From: Myxococcus virescens
GTDB taxonomy: Bacteria; Myxococcota; Myxococcia; Myxococcales; Myxococcaceae
NCBI RefSeq assembly: GCF_900101905.1
Contig: NZ_FNAJ01000002.1
Location: 62,001-126,000, forward strand
DNA: 64,000 nt
Reading direction: 5' to 3'
Made by a program: the position numbers and the translations under genes. The notes under the pieces are model-generated. The model worked only from the letters and a program-made list of their open reading frames with translations, made no database searches and was not told the DNA's origin. Below, piece by piece: positions 18,831-26,512 of the stretch. Numbering within the stretch: the stretch's first letter is position 1; every line of letters starts with the position of its first letter.

Positions 18831-19835
18831 ATGTGGGTACTTCAAAACCAGACACCCTATGCGGCGGAGCGGACGTGGATCCGTGACAAGGACGGCCACC
18901 ACCACTGGGTCATCGCGCTCAAGGCGACCTTCGACGTCGACGACGCGGGCCACCTCCGCCCAGCCGACGCGCAGGAGCCTCCACTGCGGGAGCCCGTCTA
19001 CTGGGGGGAGCCTGGGCGCTCCAGTCTGCGCTACGAGGCCGAACTCGTCGCCCCGAAGCTGAACACCGACGTCCTCATCAACGCTTGTGCCCATGCGCCC
19101 GGTGGGCGGCCCGCGCCCAGCGTCGAGGTGGCCGTCCGCATCCACGATGTGGACAAGATGCTCGTGGTGCACGGAGAGCGCTTCCATACGCGCGGCCTGG
19201 CGGGCGTGAGGCCTTCGTCTCCCCAGCCCTTCGTCACCCAGCCCATTCTCTACGAGTGGGCCTGGGGAGGCACCGACACGCGCGACGCGGACACGCGCAA
19301 GCACGTCAGTGACTCGCGCAACCCCGTGGGCCGCGGGGTGGTCAGCCGGGAGGCGCATCTGGTGGATCAGCCCGCCCACCGCATCGAATACCTGCGGGGC
19401 AACCCAGCGAAGCCGGGGCCGGCTGGCTTTGGCCCCATCGCCAGTTATTGGTCGCCGCGGCTCGAACTGGCAGGCACCTTCGACGAGGCCTGGCGGAAGA
19501 CGCGATACCCGCTGCTGCCGCGAGACTTCGACGAGCGCTTTTCTCTCTGCGCCCCCGCTGACCAGCGGCCGTCGCGCCGCCTCGTGGGCGGAGAGAAGGT
19601 GGCCCTGGTGCACCTCACGCCGAAGGGCACGCTCCACTTCACGCTGCCGCGCCTGCGCTTCGGCTTCACCACCTGGTTCGGCGCCGTCCGGCGCTTCCAT
19701 GAGGCCACCTTGGGCACCGTCGTCATTGAGCCCGAGGTGATGAAGGTGCGCATGGTTTTCCAGACGAGCTTGAGAGTCGGTCCCCAGGACACCGAGCGCC
19801 TCGACTTCACAGCCATTACCGAGAGGACGGACTGA
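18831..19835 (+). CDS. DUF2169-type T6SS effector adaptor
   Basis: A 334-aa protein starting MWVLQNQTPYAAERTW and continuing HHWVIALKATFDV, the signature opening of the DUF2169 family, whose members act as chaperones or adaptors loading PAAR-type effectors in type VI secretion (established for some members). Further conserved blocks are LNTDVLINACAHAP, YEWAWGGTD and GFGPIASYWSPRL. The frame is open further upstream, but the ATG at 18831 gives exactly the family N-terminus. It follows the HEAT gene by 50 bases and ends one base before the next gene, suggesting one operon that serves the DUF4150 effector downstream. Confidence 0.87.
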   Translation: MWVLQNQTPYAAERTWIRDKDGHHHWVIALKATFDVDDAGHLRPADAQEPPLREPVYWGEPGRSSLRYEAELVAPKLNTDVLINACAHAPGGRPAPSVEVAVRIHDVDKMLVVHGERFHTRGLAGVRPSSPQPFVTQPILYEWAWGGTDTRDADTRKHVSDSRNPVGRGVVSREAHLVDQPAHRIEYLRGNPAKPGPAGFGPIASYWSPRLELAGTFDEAWRKTRYPLLPRDFDERFSLCAPADQRPSRRLVGGEKVALVHLTPKGTLHFTLPRLRFGFTTWFGAVRRFHEATLGTVVIEPEVMKVRMVFQTSLRVGPQDTERLDFTAITERTD

Positions 19836-19836
19836 C

Positions 19837-20928
19837 ATGGGCGTCGACGCGGTACTGGTGGCATCGGGAGCGCGTGCCCCGGTGGGGACGACGGCGGAGA
19901 GCGTCGCGGCGGCGGTGCGTGCGGGCATCAGCCGCGTGCGGCGCGTCCAGGTGCCGGAGCTGGGGCGTCAGGCCGATTCCTTCATCGCGAGGGACGGGCT
20001 GTTGGACGCACAGGAATGGAGCGGTGCGGCGCGCATGGCCGCACTGGGGGCCATGGCGTTGGAGGAAGTCCTCGCCAGGCTGGCACCCGCCATCCCCCCG
20101 GAGAATGTTGACGTGCCGGTGCTGGTGGGACTTCCCGAGGAACGCCCGGGCTGGAAGGCCGCGGATGCCGCGCGAGTCGTCGCCGCGCTCGCGGCTCTCG
20201 GGAGCGCGCGCCTGCGCCTGCAGGTGGAGCCTCGGCTGACGGGCCACGCCTCGGCGCTGGAGGGACTCCGAGAGGCCGTGACACGGGTGGGGCGCGCCGC
20301 CCGCTGTCCGCTGGTGATTGTCGGGGGCGTCGACAGCTACCACGACGTCCAAACGTTGGCCTGGCTGCGAGAGCGGAACCAATGGCTGGAAGAAGGGGCG
20401 CGCACGGGCTTCGCCCCCGGCGAGGCCGCGGCCTTCGTCGCGGTGATGGCCGCTCCGGATGCGCGTCGGTGGAGGCTGGCGCCCCACGCCACGGTGCGCG
20501 CCGCCGCCACGGCCCGTGAGACGAAGCTCATTCACACGGATGACCTCAACCTGGGCGAGGGACTGACGGCCGCCGTAGGGGAGGCGCTCGTGCCGATGGA
20601 GGACACGCGCGAGGTGGTGGCGTGCGTCCACAGCGACCTCAACGGCGAGCGCTACCGCTCCGAGGAGTGGGGCTTCGTCGCCCTGCGGCTGGGGGCCGCG
20701 TTCCGCGACGCCTCCGTCATTCACACGCCTGTGAGCAGTTGCGGCGAGGTGGGCGCCGCCACGGGGGCGTTGAACCTCGTCCTCTGCGCGCAGTCCTGGC
20801 GGCGTCGGTATGCGAGCGGCCCCCGCGCGCTACTCTGGGGCAGTTCGGAAGCCGGGTTGCGTGCCGCCGCACTGCTGGAAGAGCCACTGTCCGGAAGTGA
20901 AGGAGGAGTGAAACCATGGCCAAGGTAA
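19837..20928 (+). CDS. thiolase/ketosynthase-fold protein of the effector module
   Basis: A 363-aa protein resembling the beta-ketoacyl synthase fold (VIVGGVDSYHD, GFAPGEAAAFVAVM, and a final VSSCGEVGAATGALNLVLC block). A canonical active-site Cys-His-His set is not evident, so enzymatic activity is doubtful. Proteins of this type occur repeatedly between DUF2169 and DUF4150 genes in type VI effector cassettes; what they do there is unknown to me. The start is one base after the DUF2169 stop and the end overlaps the DUF4150 gene by 13 bases, showing a tight operon. A role in effector maturation or assembly is inferred from context only. Confidence 0.7.
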   Translation: MGVDAVLVASGARAPVGTTAESVAAAVRAGISRVRRVQVPELGRQADSFIARDGLLDAQEWSGAARMAALGAMALEEVLARLAPAIPPENVDVPVLVGLPEERPGWKAADAARVVAALAALGSARLRLQVEPRLTGHASALEGLREAVTRVGRAARCPLVIVGGVDSYHDVQTLAWLRERNQWLEEGARTGFAPGEAAAFVAVMAAPDARRWRLAPHATVRAAATARETKLIHTDDLNLGEGLTAAVGEALVPMEDTREVVACVHSDLNGERYRSEEWGFVALRLGAAFRDASVIHTPVSSCGEVGAATGALNLVLCAQSWRRRYASGPRALLWGSSEAGLRAAALLEEPLSGSEGGVKPWPR

Positions 20929-22169
20929 CCGTCAACTTCCCGAGGACGCCCGTCACCCAAGGCAGCGCGGGCGTCGCCGCGGCCACGCTGCCCAACGTCT
21001 GCAAGATGCCCGGCCCGCCAGCGCCCTTCGTGCCCACGCCCCTGCCCAACATCGGCAACAGCGGCGATTCGCCCGAGGGGTATTCAAAGACAGTCATCAT
21101 CAACGGGCACTCCGTCGCCATTGCCGGCGCCAGCTTCGGCAGCAAGGGGGACCTGGCCAGCAAGGGGACGGGAGGTGGCCTCGTCTCCAGCAACACCCAT
21201 GGCCCGACGAAGTTCATCGGCCCCGGCTCGATGAACGTCAAAATCGAGGGGAGAAATGTGCAGTTGCTGGGCGACCCCATGCTCAACAACTGCGGCCCGT
21301 CCGGCAGCCCCGCGAATGCCGCCACCATGACGGGCATCATCCAGGCCTCTGGCGTCATGACCGTCATCTACGGTGACGACATTCCGTGCTCGCTCTGCGG
21401 GAAGACGCACCCTCTGGAGGCGGGAGAAGAGGCGCAGACGGTGATTGCGGCGCTGTTCATACGACTCCAGGACGCGCTCGATGCACAGAAGCAGCAGATT
21501 CTCGAATACGCCAAAGTCAAAAAGGAAGAAAGAAACAAGGAGCGAAGGCTTGAGGAGCTAGACTGGAAGAATACGGATGAAAATCGAAAGAGCGGGAAAG
21601 GGCCAAACCCCTCTGAGCGAGTAGAGCTGGCAAGTCTACCGGGCGAACTAACCACTCTCAGGGGACAAATCGCCGCGCTCGAGGACTTCTTCGGCAGCCA
21701 CGCCGTGCTTCGATACAACCGAGAGCGTAAGTCCTATGCCAAGGGTTACATGATTGGCGCCATGGTGTGCGTATGCACTGGCAAGAAGCTCGCGGCCTGC
21801 TCCGGCCAAGCTCCTCCTGGCTTTGCGAAGGCAGTGAAGTCACTGGGCTTCGAATGCGCAAGCGCGCCCGTCGATTCAGAGATTGCGAGAGAAGCTTGGG
21901 ACTGCGCAGCCAAGCAAATCATGGAGAAGCATGGAGGGCATAAGCCCAAGCAACTCATTGAGCGTCTATTCTACCCAGCAGTCGAGGGACTCAAATCGGA
22001 CAGAGGGCCCAGGATAAGATTCAAAGTGCGGACAGAGGACCTGGGAACCAAGAGCCTCTCCGAGCCAGAGGAGCGCGAACAGACATTTCAGAATGGCGAA
22101 AATGTCCCATCATGCTCGGACTGCCAGGAAAAGCTCTCGTCAATGTACTGCACGACAGCCTGCGCCTGA
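20916..22169 (+). CDS. DUF4150 (PAAR-like) effector with Cys-rich C-terminal toxin-like domain
   Basis: A 417-aa protein. Residues 1-~150 are DUF4150/PAAR-like: TPLPNIGNSGDSPEGY, VIINGHSVAIAGASFGSKGD and GRNVQLLGDPMLNNCG, expected to cap the VgrG spike. Residues ~165-240 are a charged, coiled-coil-like linker, and ~255-417 a Cys-rich domain with CVCTGKK, ACSGQAPPGF, WDCAAK and VPSCSDCQEKL. The last motif recalls the PCxxC zinc site of deaminase-type toxins, but the [HC]xE partner reads CAA, so the fold assignment is weak. From about 21480 base composition becomes clearly more AT-rich than the PAAR part, typical of swapped effector tips. An immunity-type gene follows 14 bases later. ATG start preceded by AAGGAGGAG. 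Confidence 0.85.
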   Translation: MAKVTVNFPRTPVTQGSAGVAAATLPNVCKMPGPPAPFVPTPLPNIGNSGDSPEGYSKTVIINGHSVAIAGASFGSKGDLASKGTGGGLVSSNTHGPTKFIGPGSMNVKIEGRNVQLLGDPMLNNCGPSGSPANAATMTGIIQASGVMTVIYGDDIPCSLCGKTHPLEAGEEAQTVIAALFIRLQDALDAQKQQILEYAKVKKEERNKERRLEELDWKNTDENRKSGKGPNPSERVELASLPGELTTLRGQIAALEDFFGSHAVLRYNRERKSYAKGYMIGAMVCVCTGKKLAACSGQAPPGFAKAVKSLGFECASAPVDSEIAREAWDCAAKQIMEKHGGHKPKQLIERLFYPAVEGLKSDRGPRIRFKVRTEDLGTKSLSEPEEREQTFQNGENVPSCSDCQEKLSSMYCTTACA

Positions 22170-22183
22170 ATCGGGAACCCACA

Positions 22184-22903
22184 ATGAAATCACTCGTCGA
22201 GTTCATCGAAAACTACCGCCCCGGCTTCTCCAGCGAGATTGTCCCGGCGGACGAGATCGACATCGCACTCCTGGAGAAGAAAGCAGGCTCTCTTCCGGGC
22301 GCCTATCGTCGTTTCCTGGAGTCAATGGGAGCGAGCATGGGCGACCTTGAACTCGCAGAAGCCTCCTTCTCCATCGACGGAACTCTTGATGTCTACAACG
22401 CCAAGACATGGCTTCAACACGGGCGATATATCCCGGTGGCTGGAGATAATGGACCCTCCAGCTTTGATTGGTTCCTGGATCGGTCAAGTCCTCATGGACT
22501 CGATGACTGCTTGGTCGTCCGCAGACCATTGGCGAAAAACTACCCCCCCGAGGCCAGTTCTCCCCAGTATGTGGGGCTGGAGGAATTCCTCTACTGCGAA
22601 GCCTTCAAGGAGCTTCGGCTGCCGCAACTGCCTTTCCGGCGGAAGTTCTCATCACCGGATGATGCAGTTGCCCACCGTTCGGACGCGGTGACTGCACTGG
22701 CCGAGGAGAAGGGCTTCAAGCGCATCCCGCCCGCCGAGCACTGCGCGCTGTATGAGCGGGGAGACGCCGCGCTGCTGCTCTACCGGCACCCGACTCAGCC
22801 CACCTTCTCATTCATCCTGGGATGCGAGGACTCGGAGGAACTGGAGCGACTGCGCCAGGAGTTCGAGACACGAACGGGGCTGAAGAGCGTCGCCACGCGC
22901 TAG
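22184..22903 (+). CDS. SMI1/KNR4 (SUKH) family immunity protein
   Basis: A 239-aa protein beginning MKSLVEFIENYRP. The SUKH core is visible at about 25-150: LLEKKAGSLPGAYRRFLESMG followed by acidic strands, YIPVAGDNG and SFDWFL, ending at VGLEEFLYCEAF. SUKH proteins are the most common immunity proteins of polymorphic toxins (established). The C-terminal ~80 residues are an extra alpha/beta segment. The start at 22184 is chosen because the SUKH helix begins directly after it; the longer frame from 22112 overlaps the toxin. Position directly after the DUF4150-toxin gene and shared lower G+C indicate an effector-immunity pair. Confidence 0.85.
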   Translation: MKSLVEFIENYRPGFSSEIVPADEIDIALLEKKAGSLPGAYRRFLESMGASMGDLELAEASFSIDGTLDVYNAKTWLQHGRYIPVAGDNGPSSFDWFLDRSSPHGLDDCLVVRRPLAKNYPPEASSPQYVGLEEFLYCEAFKELRLPQLPFRRKFSSPDDAVAHRSDAVTALAEEKGFKRIPPAEHCALYERGDAALLLYRHPTQPTFSFILGCEDSEELERLRQEFETRTGLKSVATR

Positions 22904-22908
22904 GCGCA

Positions 22909-22930
22909 GCGGAGGGGGCGGTACCTCCGC
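22909..22930 (+). terminator. possible hairpin terminator after the immunity gene
   Basis: A 7-bp stem GCGGAGG/CCTCCGC (22909-22915 with 22924-22930) lies six bases after the immunity stop codon. There is no T run behind it, so it is a weak candidate, but it is well placed between converging transcripts. Confidence 0.35.
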
Positions 22931-23037
22931 CCGCAACATGTTGGACCACGGCTCGACATGTCGTGTGCGAGGGACGCGCCTCGCCTCTGGCGAGGACACG
23001 GGCGTTGCATGGGATGACTTGCGCCCGGTGGACGCAC

Positions 23038-23964
23038 TCACGGGAACATGACGTTGCCCAGGATGACGGAGCGCTTGTCGCCCTCCGCAGCCCAGACTGT
23101 CAGCGTATAGGGGCCCAGGCTCATGGTGTCCGTGGCCTCCGCTTCCACGATGAACTGGCCGACCATGCCCGCAGCGGTGGGCGCGGCCTGCCAGACGCGT
23201 AGCACGCGGAGCGCGGCCCCCTCGCGGGGAACCAGCGTCGCGCTCCGGGCCTCCCATGACGCGTCCCCGCGCAGTTCCTCGCATTCGACGAACACAGCCA
23301 CCTGGGTGGCGGCGCGATAGGTCGTTGCGTTCGTTACATTGAGCGCGTTGCGCGGATGGAGCACGAGTTGTTCACGGCGCCATCGCGCCCGTATGCCATT
23401 TGCGTCCAGTTGCTTGGTGGCCAGCATGCCGGTGAGGCCATCTGGTAGGTTCCGGGCAGCCTCCATTCGCGCCAGTTCGCTTCGCAGGCGCCGCAGCTCT
23501 TCCTCCTTCTCCAGCAACTCGGCATGGAGCGAGTCCGCGCTTCTGGCCTGTCGGTGGACTTCCACCTGACGGTCGGCCAGGGTGGGGTGGGGCACCAACC
23601 TGAATGTCGCGCTCGTGGGCGCGGCGCCGTCCGCGAAGTGGACGGTCAGCCGCAACTGTTCGCTGTCCTCCACGCTCGCGGAAGGCATCAGCGTCAGGGT
23701 GTCACCCGCCAGTCTCACGCGGGTGAAGCGTTTCTCGCCTTCCAGCTCCGCGCGGGCCACTGGCGTGTCGAAGAGCAGCAGCGTGCCCACTCCAGGGCTG
23801 ATGCGCACTTCCGGGGGCGGCGTTGCGGCCCGGGGCGCTTGGAGGCCTACCGTGAGGCGCCGCACTGTCTGTGCCCAGGGCCCGACAGGGGGCAGCGGAG
23901 TGGATGCAGCCTGCGCCGCAAAGAGCGTGTGAATGAGCAGTGCCGTCGCGGAGGCATTCATCAA
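23038..23964 (-). CDS. DUF2381 (TIGR02268) family exported protein
   Basis: A 308-aa protein of the Myxococcus-expanded DUF2381/TIGR02268 paralogous family, whose function is unknown. A signal peptide is likely at 1-20 (ALLIHTLFAAQAAS). Beta-rich segments flank a helical coiled coil (about 150-185; AELLEKEEELRRLRSELARMEAARN), and the C-terminal half is a beta domain (YRAATQVAVFVECEELRG, FIVEAEATD). It lies 28 bases downstream of a Ser/Thr kinase on the same strand. DUF2381 genes beside Ser/Thr kinases recur in myxobacteria, so a shared signalling or envelope role is plausible but unproven. Confidence 0.85.
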   Translation of the reverse strand: MMNASATALLIHTLFAAQAASTPLPPVGPWAQTVRRLTVGLQAPRAATPPPEVRISPGVGTLLLFDTPVARAELEGEKRFTRVRLAGDTLTLMPSASVEDSEQLRLTVHFADGAAPTSATFRLVPHPTLADRQVEVHRQARSADSLHAELLEKEEELRRLRSELARMEAARNLPDGLTGMLATKQLDANGIRARWRREQLVLHPRNALNVTNATTYRAATQVAVFVECEELRGDASWEARSATLVPREGAALRVLRVWQAAPTAAGMVGQFIVEAEATDTMSLGPYTLTVWAAEGDKRSVILGNVMFP

Positions 23965-23992
23965 GGGAGAGCCCTGGTGCGGGAACGCGGTG

Positions 23993-25882
23993 TCACTCGA
24001 AGCGCCTCACCACCTTTAGGCCCGCCACGGAGTCGATGATGGGCTCGGCGGGCGGATGGTTTCCTGACACGCGCGGCGTCCCACGCTCGTTGTCGCCTGG
24101 GTAGTAGAGCTCCATGCACACCGGGAAGCGCTCGCCGTCCTTCTCTGCTTCCGTGAAGCGACCGTAGATCCGCTCTCTCACGCTGAGCCGTCCGCTCAGA
24201 GTCGCGTTCGCCAGTTCATAGGGCGTGGCCCCGATGCGGACGCGCACCCAGCCCTCGCTCACGGTGATTCTTTTCGGAGTGCCTCGGGCGAAGATCACAG
24301 AGCCCAGCTCACCCACGCGGAGACCTCGCTCCTCCATCGCTTGCAGCGCACCCTCCGGGCACGGTTCGGAGGGGGGCGCGGGACGCACCTCGGGACCGCT
24401 CGTGCAGGCCAGCGCGGTGCATGCGGCAGCTGTGGCGGCGGCGCGCCGGGCCAGCGTGCCCACCGTGCGTGATGGCCGTAACGGCGGCGAAGATGAAGGA
24501 TCGATGTCTGGCTTCTTCACGGGTGATGCTTCTTTCGGGTCGCGCGCCATGAGAGGGGCAGCGGTCGCGGGGAGGAGGTCCGCCAGTGAGGGCGGGACCG
24601 CGGCCCGGACAGCTTCCGGCGAGGTGTGCGGTGACGCCATTTCCGGACGCTCCCTGCTCGCTGGCGTCGCGCCGTCGCGTCGCGTGAGTTCCCATTCAAG
24701 CGTCAGCGCGGCCAGGCTGCTCACCATGAGCGCCAGTGCGGCGGGGCCCCAGGAACGCAAGGCCCCCGGCGCAAGCCGCTCGGGAGGCGCTGCGCCCCCA
24801 GGCGACGCCTCCTCCCGTACATCCCCTGGACTCACGCGGCCGCCCTCGGCGGAAGGCCGGATGGGCCCTGGTCGTCTGCCGCGCCTGGGTGGCGACAACG
24901 CGGGCTTACCCTGATGCGGCCATGCCTCCAGCCCATCCTGTGGTGGAGGTGGCGCCGAGAGCTCGGGTGACTCCTCCCACGACGCGCACAGCGGCCGGTC
25001 CCACTCGCCGTCCGCGGCGGTCAGCGCTGCCTTCAGGGCTTCGGCCAGGGCGGCGGCGCTGGGAAAGCGCGCCGTGGGCTGCTTCTCCAGCAGCCGCGAG
25101 CACACCGCGTCCAGCGGACCGGGCACCCTCGGGTTCACGGCGCGAGGCGGCTCGGGTGGCTGAGAGATGACGTGCTCCACCTCCGACGGTGTCCCCGGGG
25201 CGGGGAAGGGGGAGCGGCCCGTCAGCACCCAGTAGAGGACGACGCCCAGCGCATACAGGTCATCCGCGGCGGTGGGCGCGTAGTGCGCCCCCTCCACGCC
25301 CGCGTGCGACTGACGGAAGGCCAGCGCCTCCGGGCTGCGGTACTGCGGTGTGCCCGGGGGAAGCACCCCTGGGGTGAGGCGAGGCGCGCCGGGATAGGAG
25401 CCCACGCCGAAGTCCACCAGCACGGGCGCCCCGGTGGCATCCCGCACCATGATGTTGGACTCCTTGAGGTCCCGGTGGAGGACGCCTTTCGCGTGCGCCG
25501 CCGCGAGCCCTCGGGCCAACCCCAGCGCCAGCGCCGCCGCCTGCCGCGGGCTGGGGTTCTCCTCGTCCACCCACCGGTTCAGCGGTCGCCCCTCCACCAG
25601 CTCCATGGCCAGGTAGAACCACTCGGGAGCGGTGTCCCGCCACAGGCCGCACGCGTGGAAGCGCACGACGTTGGGGTGGTTCAGTCGTCGGAGGATGTCC
25701 ACCTCCCGCTGGGCCCAACCGCCCAACGCGGCGAGCGACTGGAGCTTCAGCGCGAAGCGCGCGGTACCCCGCCGGGCGCGGAAGACGGCGCCGCAGCCAC
25801 CCATCCCGAGCAGTCCTTCCACGACGAAGCCCCCCACCTGGGTGCCGATGGCCACGTCTCCCCGAAGGCGCAGGGCCTTCAT
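23993..25882 (-). CDS. Ser/Thr protein kinase with lipoprotein-like C-terminal extension
   Basis: A 629-aa eukaryote-like kinase. The kinase domain (about 16-285) looks active: glycine loop LLGMGGCGAVF, Lys46 in ALKLQ, HRDLKESN with Asp138, and DFG with Asp157. A Pro-rich juxtamembrane region leads to a transmembrane helix near 385-405 (GPAALALMVSSLAALTLE). Further on, about residues 470-490, AAATAAACTALACTSG looks like an embedded lipoprotein signal with an LAC box, followed by a ~120-aa extracytoplasmic-type beta domain ending SVAGLKVVRRFE. This looks like a kinase fused to a once separate lipoprotein. The divergent HTH gene shares its promoter region (25883-26119). Confidence 0.92.
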   Translation of the reverse strand: MKALRLRGDVAIGTQVGGFVVEGLLGMGGCGAVFRARRGTARFALKLQSLAALGGWAQREVDILRRLNHPNVVRFHACGLWRDTAPEWFYLAMELVEGRPLNRWVDEENPSPRQAAALALGLARGLAAAHAKGVLHRDLKESNIMVRDATGAPVLVDFGVGSYPGAPRLTPGVLPPGTPQYRSPEALAFRQSHAGVEGAHYAPTAADDLYALGVVLYWVLTGRSPFPAPGTPSEVEHVISQPPEPPRAVNPRVPGPLDAVCSRLLEKQPTARFPSAAALAEALKAALTAADGEWDRPLCASWEESPELSAPPPPQDGLEAWPHQGKPALSPPRRGRRPGPIRPSAEGGRVSPGDVREEASPGGAAPPERLAPGALRSWGPAALALMVSSLAALTLEWELTRRDGATPASRERPEMASPHTSPEAVRAAVPPSLADLLPATAAPLMARDPKEASPVKKPDIDPSSSPPLRPSRTVGTLARRAAATAAACTALACTSGPEVRPAPPSEPCPEGALQAMEERGLRVGELGSVIFARGTPKRITVSEGWVRVRIGATPYELANATLSGRLSVRERIYGRFTEAEKDGERFPVCMELYYPGDNERGTPRVSGNHPPAEPIIDSVAGLKVVRRFE

Positions 25883-26119
25883 ACGCCCACCCCTGGGGGC
25901 TCGCTCCGCCGCGCGCCCCTCCTGTCAAGGTCATCGCTTCCCTGTCGCATGGGGCTTGTCTCTGGAGGGACGGGGCGTGGCGGAATGGATGTAAGACGGG
26001 CCACGGAGCGGAAGCGTGAATTTATCTTCTCCAAAACCCCAAAGGTAGAGTCTTGCCCTTCGCCTCGCCGTCGCTTCCACCCCAGCCATCCCCTCCGGAT
26101 GCGCTACGTTCTCCCGCGT

Positions 26120-26467
26120 ATGGACGAACAACTGGGAATGATGGTGGGAAAGGCGGCGCGTGAGGCGCGTGCGCGCCTGGGGTTGACGCAGGTCGAGGTG
26201 GCGGCCTTGGTGGATATGCACCCCATGGTCTACAGCCGGGTGGAGCGCGGAAAGATGGTCCCTAGCGCGGGCATGCTGCGCCGCCTCAGCATGGTCCTCC
26301 GCATCTCCACGGATGAGCTGCTGGGGCTGGCCCGGCCCGGCAAGGACGAGCGGCGTGAGCTGGAGAAGGAGCCGCCGCTGCTGCGCCGGCTGGTGACGTT
26401 GGCGCGTGAGCTGGACGAGCCGAAGCTGGAGGCGCTCGTCACGATGGCCCGCGCGCTGACCCGATAG
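26120..26467 (+). CDS. XRE-type helix-turn-helix regulator
   Basis: A 115-aa protein with an N-terminal HTH_3 domain at about 8-66 (AREARARLGLTQVEVAALVDM, then YSRVERGKMVPSAGMLRRLSMVL) and a helical C-terminal tail. It is divergent from the Ser/Thr kinase at 25882, and the short common promoter region makes autoregulation or kinase-gene control likely (inference). No ribosome site separates the two candidate ATGs, 26099 and 26120; the HTH begins eight residues after the second, so I use that. The frame remains open far upstream without family-like sequence. Confidence 0.85.
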   Translation: MDEQLGMMVGKAAREARARLGLTQVEVAALVDMHPMVYSRVERGKMVPSAGMLRRLSMVLRISTDELLGLARPGKDERRELEKEPPLLRRLVTLARELDEPKLEALVTMARALTR

Positions 26468-26512
26468 GGGTGTCAGGGCTCCGTCGTCACGGCGGGAGTG
26501 GCCGCTCCGAGC

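Noticed and set aside
20916..22169. Firm assignment of the DUF4150 protein's C-terminus as a cytidine deaminase
   Set aside because: The PCxxC-like motif is present but the [HC]xE glutamate is missing, so only a tentative comment was made.
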